Assembly (NCBI GenBank): GCA_030045215.1
Contig: JASIBJ010000300.1
Coordinates: forward strand, 1-6,509
Source of the DNA: Streptosporangiaceae bacterium
Lineage (GTDB): Bacteria > Actinomycetota > Actinomycetes > Streptosporangiales > Streptosporangiaceae
DNA: 6,509 bases
Direction: 5' to 3'
The notes below the pieces were generated by a model. That model searched no databases. It was not told where the DNA came from and saw only the letters and a program-made list of their open reading frames with translations. The translations under genes were made by a program, and so were the position numbers. Positions within the stretch are counted from its first letter, which is position 1. Each line of letters starts with the position of its first letter. Of this stretch, positions 5,727 to 6,509 are shown piece by piece.

Positions 5727-6509
5727 AGTTGCCCCCGCCGGTGAGCCAGGCCAGCATCCGGGCTTCGCAGTCCCAGATCTGCGCCAGCGGCACGTACTCG
5801 CCTCTCGTGTGCGCAAGCTGCGGGTCACCGGGCCCGTAGTTGACCGCGGGGATGCCGAGGGCGTCGAACCTGGCGACGTCGGTCCAGCCCAGCTTGGCCC
5901 GTGCCTGCCCGCCCATCGCCGCCACGAACGAGGCGGCCGCCGGCTGGCTCAGGCCGGGCCGCGCGCCGCCGGCCACGTCCGTGATCCGCACGTCGTATCC
6001 GGCGAACACCTCACGCACGTGCTCGATCGCCTGCTCCGGCGAGCGGTCAGGGGCGAATCGGTAGTTCACGTTGACGACGCACTCGTCAGGGATCACGTTC
6101 CCGGCCACGCCGCCGCTGATGCCGACCGCGTTGAGACCCTCGTGGTAGGAGAGCCCTTCCACGACCGGCTCCCGCGCGGAGTAGGCCCGCAGCACGTCCA
6201 GGATGCCGCCCGCAGCGTGGATCGCGTTGCTGCCCAGCCACGACCTGGCGCTGTGCGCACGCTCGCCGCTGGCCACGATGTCCGCGCGCAGCGTCCCCTG
6301 GCAGCCGCCCTCGACGAGGGTGCCGGTCGGCTCGAGCAGCACCGCGAAGTCCGATTCGAGCAGCTCGGGCCGGTTCCGGCTGAGCCGCAGCAGGCCATTG
6401 CGCTCGGCCTCGACTTCCTCACAGTCGTAGAACACGTACGTGACATCGCGGATCGCCGTCGTCAGCTGCGCGGCCAGCCGCAGCTGAACGGCGACGCCGG
6501 ACTTCATGT
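5725..6509 (-). CDS. dapE: Succinyl-diaminopimelate desuccinylase, 5' end cut by the window
   Basis: M20-family metallopeptidase predicted to hydrolyse N-succinyl-L,L-diaminopimelate to L,L-diaminopimelate and succinate, in the lysine and meso-diaminopimelate pathway. About 260 residues are visible against about 350-360 for the family, so the first ~100, with the first metal-binding His, lie beyond the right edge. The methionine at 6507-6505 is internal: it belongs to the (D)MKSG motif, and the two edge bases fit a GAC codon for the bridging metal Asp. Counting from that methionine: CEE with the catalytic Glu (30-31), LLEPTG with a metal Glu (E59), the dimerisation-domain GERAHSARSW (81-90), GGVAGNVIPDE (132-142) and HTRGEY with the last metal His (H233). 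All visible catalytic residues are kept. The stop is 42 bases from the convergent protease. ArgE-like or other M20 amidohydrolases are less likely alternatives. Confidence 0.88.
   Translation of the reverse strand, partial: MKSGVAVQLRLAAQLTTAIRDVTYVFYDCEEVEAERNGLLRLSRNRPELLESDFAVLLEPTGTLVEGGCQGTLRADIVASGERAHSARSWLGSNAIHAAGGILDVLRAYSAREPVVEGLSYHEGLNAVGISGGVAGNVIPDECVVNVNYRFAPDRSPEQAIEHVREVFAGYDVRITDVAGGARPGLSQPAAASFVAAMGGQARAKLGWTDVARFDALGIPAVNYGPGDPQLAHTRGEYVPLAQIWDCEARMLAWLTGGGN

Noticed and set aside
4806..5828. Long minus-strand frame (340 codons) opposite the protease and overlapping the dapE end
   Set aside because: It overlaps two genes with complete catalytic motifs, and its translation shows no domain.
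6505..6507. ATG at the right edge as a true start for the dapE-like gene
   Set aside because: It encodes the Met of the (D)MKSG motif inside the M20 catalytic domain, so the gene continues out of the window.

Overview
The window reads as chromosomal DNA from a high-GC actinomycete. The evidence is strong G/C preference at third codon positions, a GTG start, GC-rich terminator hairpins without a T tract, and an S1C serine protease with the long Pro/Gly/Gln/Tyr-rich cytoplasmic tail typical of Actinomycetota. I cannot name a genus from the sequence. I see no tRNA, rRNA, CRISPR array, insertion sequence or phage gene.

Layout, left to right: (1) 98-1024, +, an FkbM-family SAM-dependent methyltransferase. 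(2) about 1080-2174, -, a glycosyltransferase of the MGDG-synthase/GT28 type, convergent with gene 1. (3) A 228-279 base divergent gap, then 2454-3233, +, a membrane-anchored or secreted NodB-type polysaccharide deacetylase with intact catalytic motifs. (4) A strong hairpin at 3264-3289, then 3327-3782, -, an unrecognised four-helix membrane protein, convergent with gene 3. (5) A divergent regulatory region at about 3810-3880 with two AT-rich dyads built on the same 11-base core and two back-to-back predicted promoters whose -35 boxes overlap. (6) 4036-5682, +, a membrane-anchored HtrA/DegP-like protease with a PDZ domain. (7) 5725 to the right edge, -, the C-terminal three quarters of a DapE-type succinyl-diaminopimelate desuccinylase, cut by the window.

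The common theme is the cell envelope. It includes a lipid- or polyprenol-type glycosyltransferase, an extracytoplasmic sugar N-deacetylase, a sugar-type O-methyltransferase, a quality-control protease facing outwards, and an enzyme of the lysine/meso-diaminopimelate pathway that feeds peptidoglycan. The genes alternate in strand (+ - + - + -), so there is no multi-gene operon here. Any coupling must come through the two divergent intergenic regions.

The best candidate for something undescribed is the paired-dyad divergent regulatory region at 3810-3880. It would co-control the orphan membrane protein and the HtrA-like protease. Next is the divergent glycosyltransferase/deacetylase pair, which could make a de-N-acetylated glycolipid.
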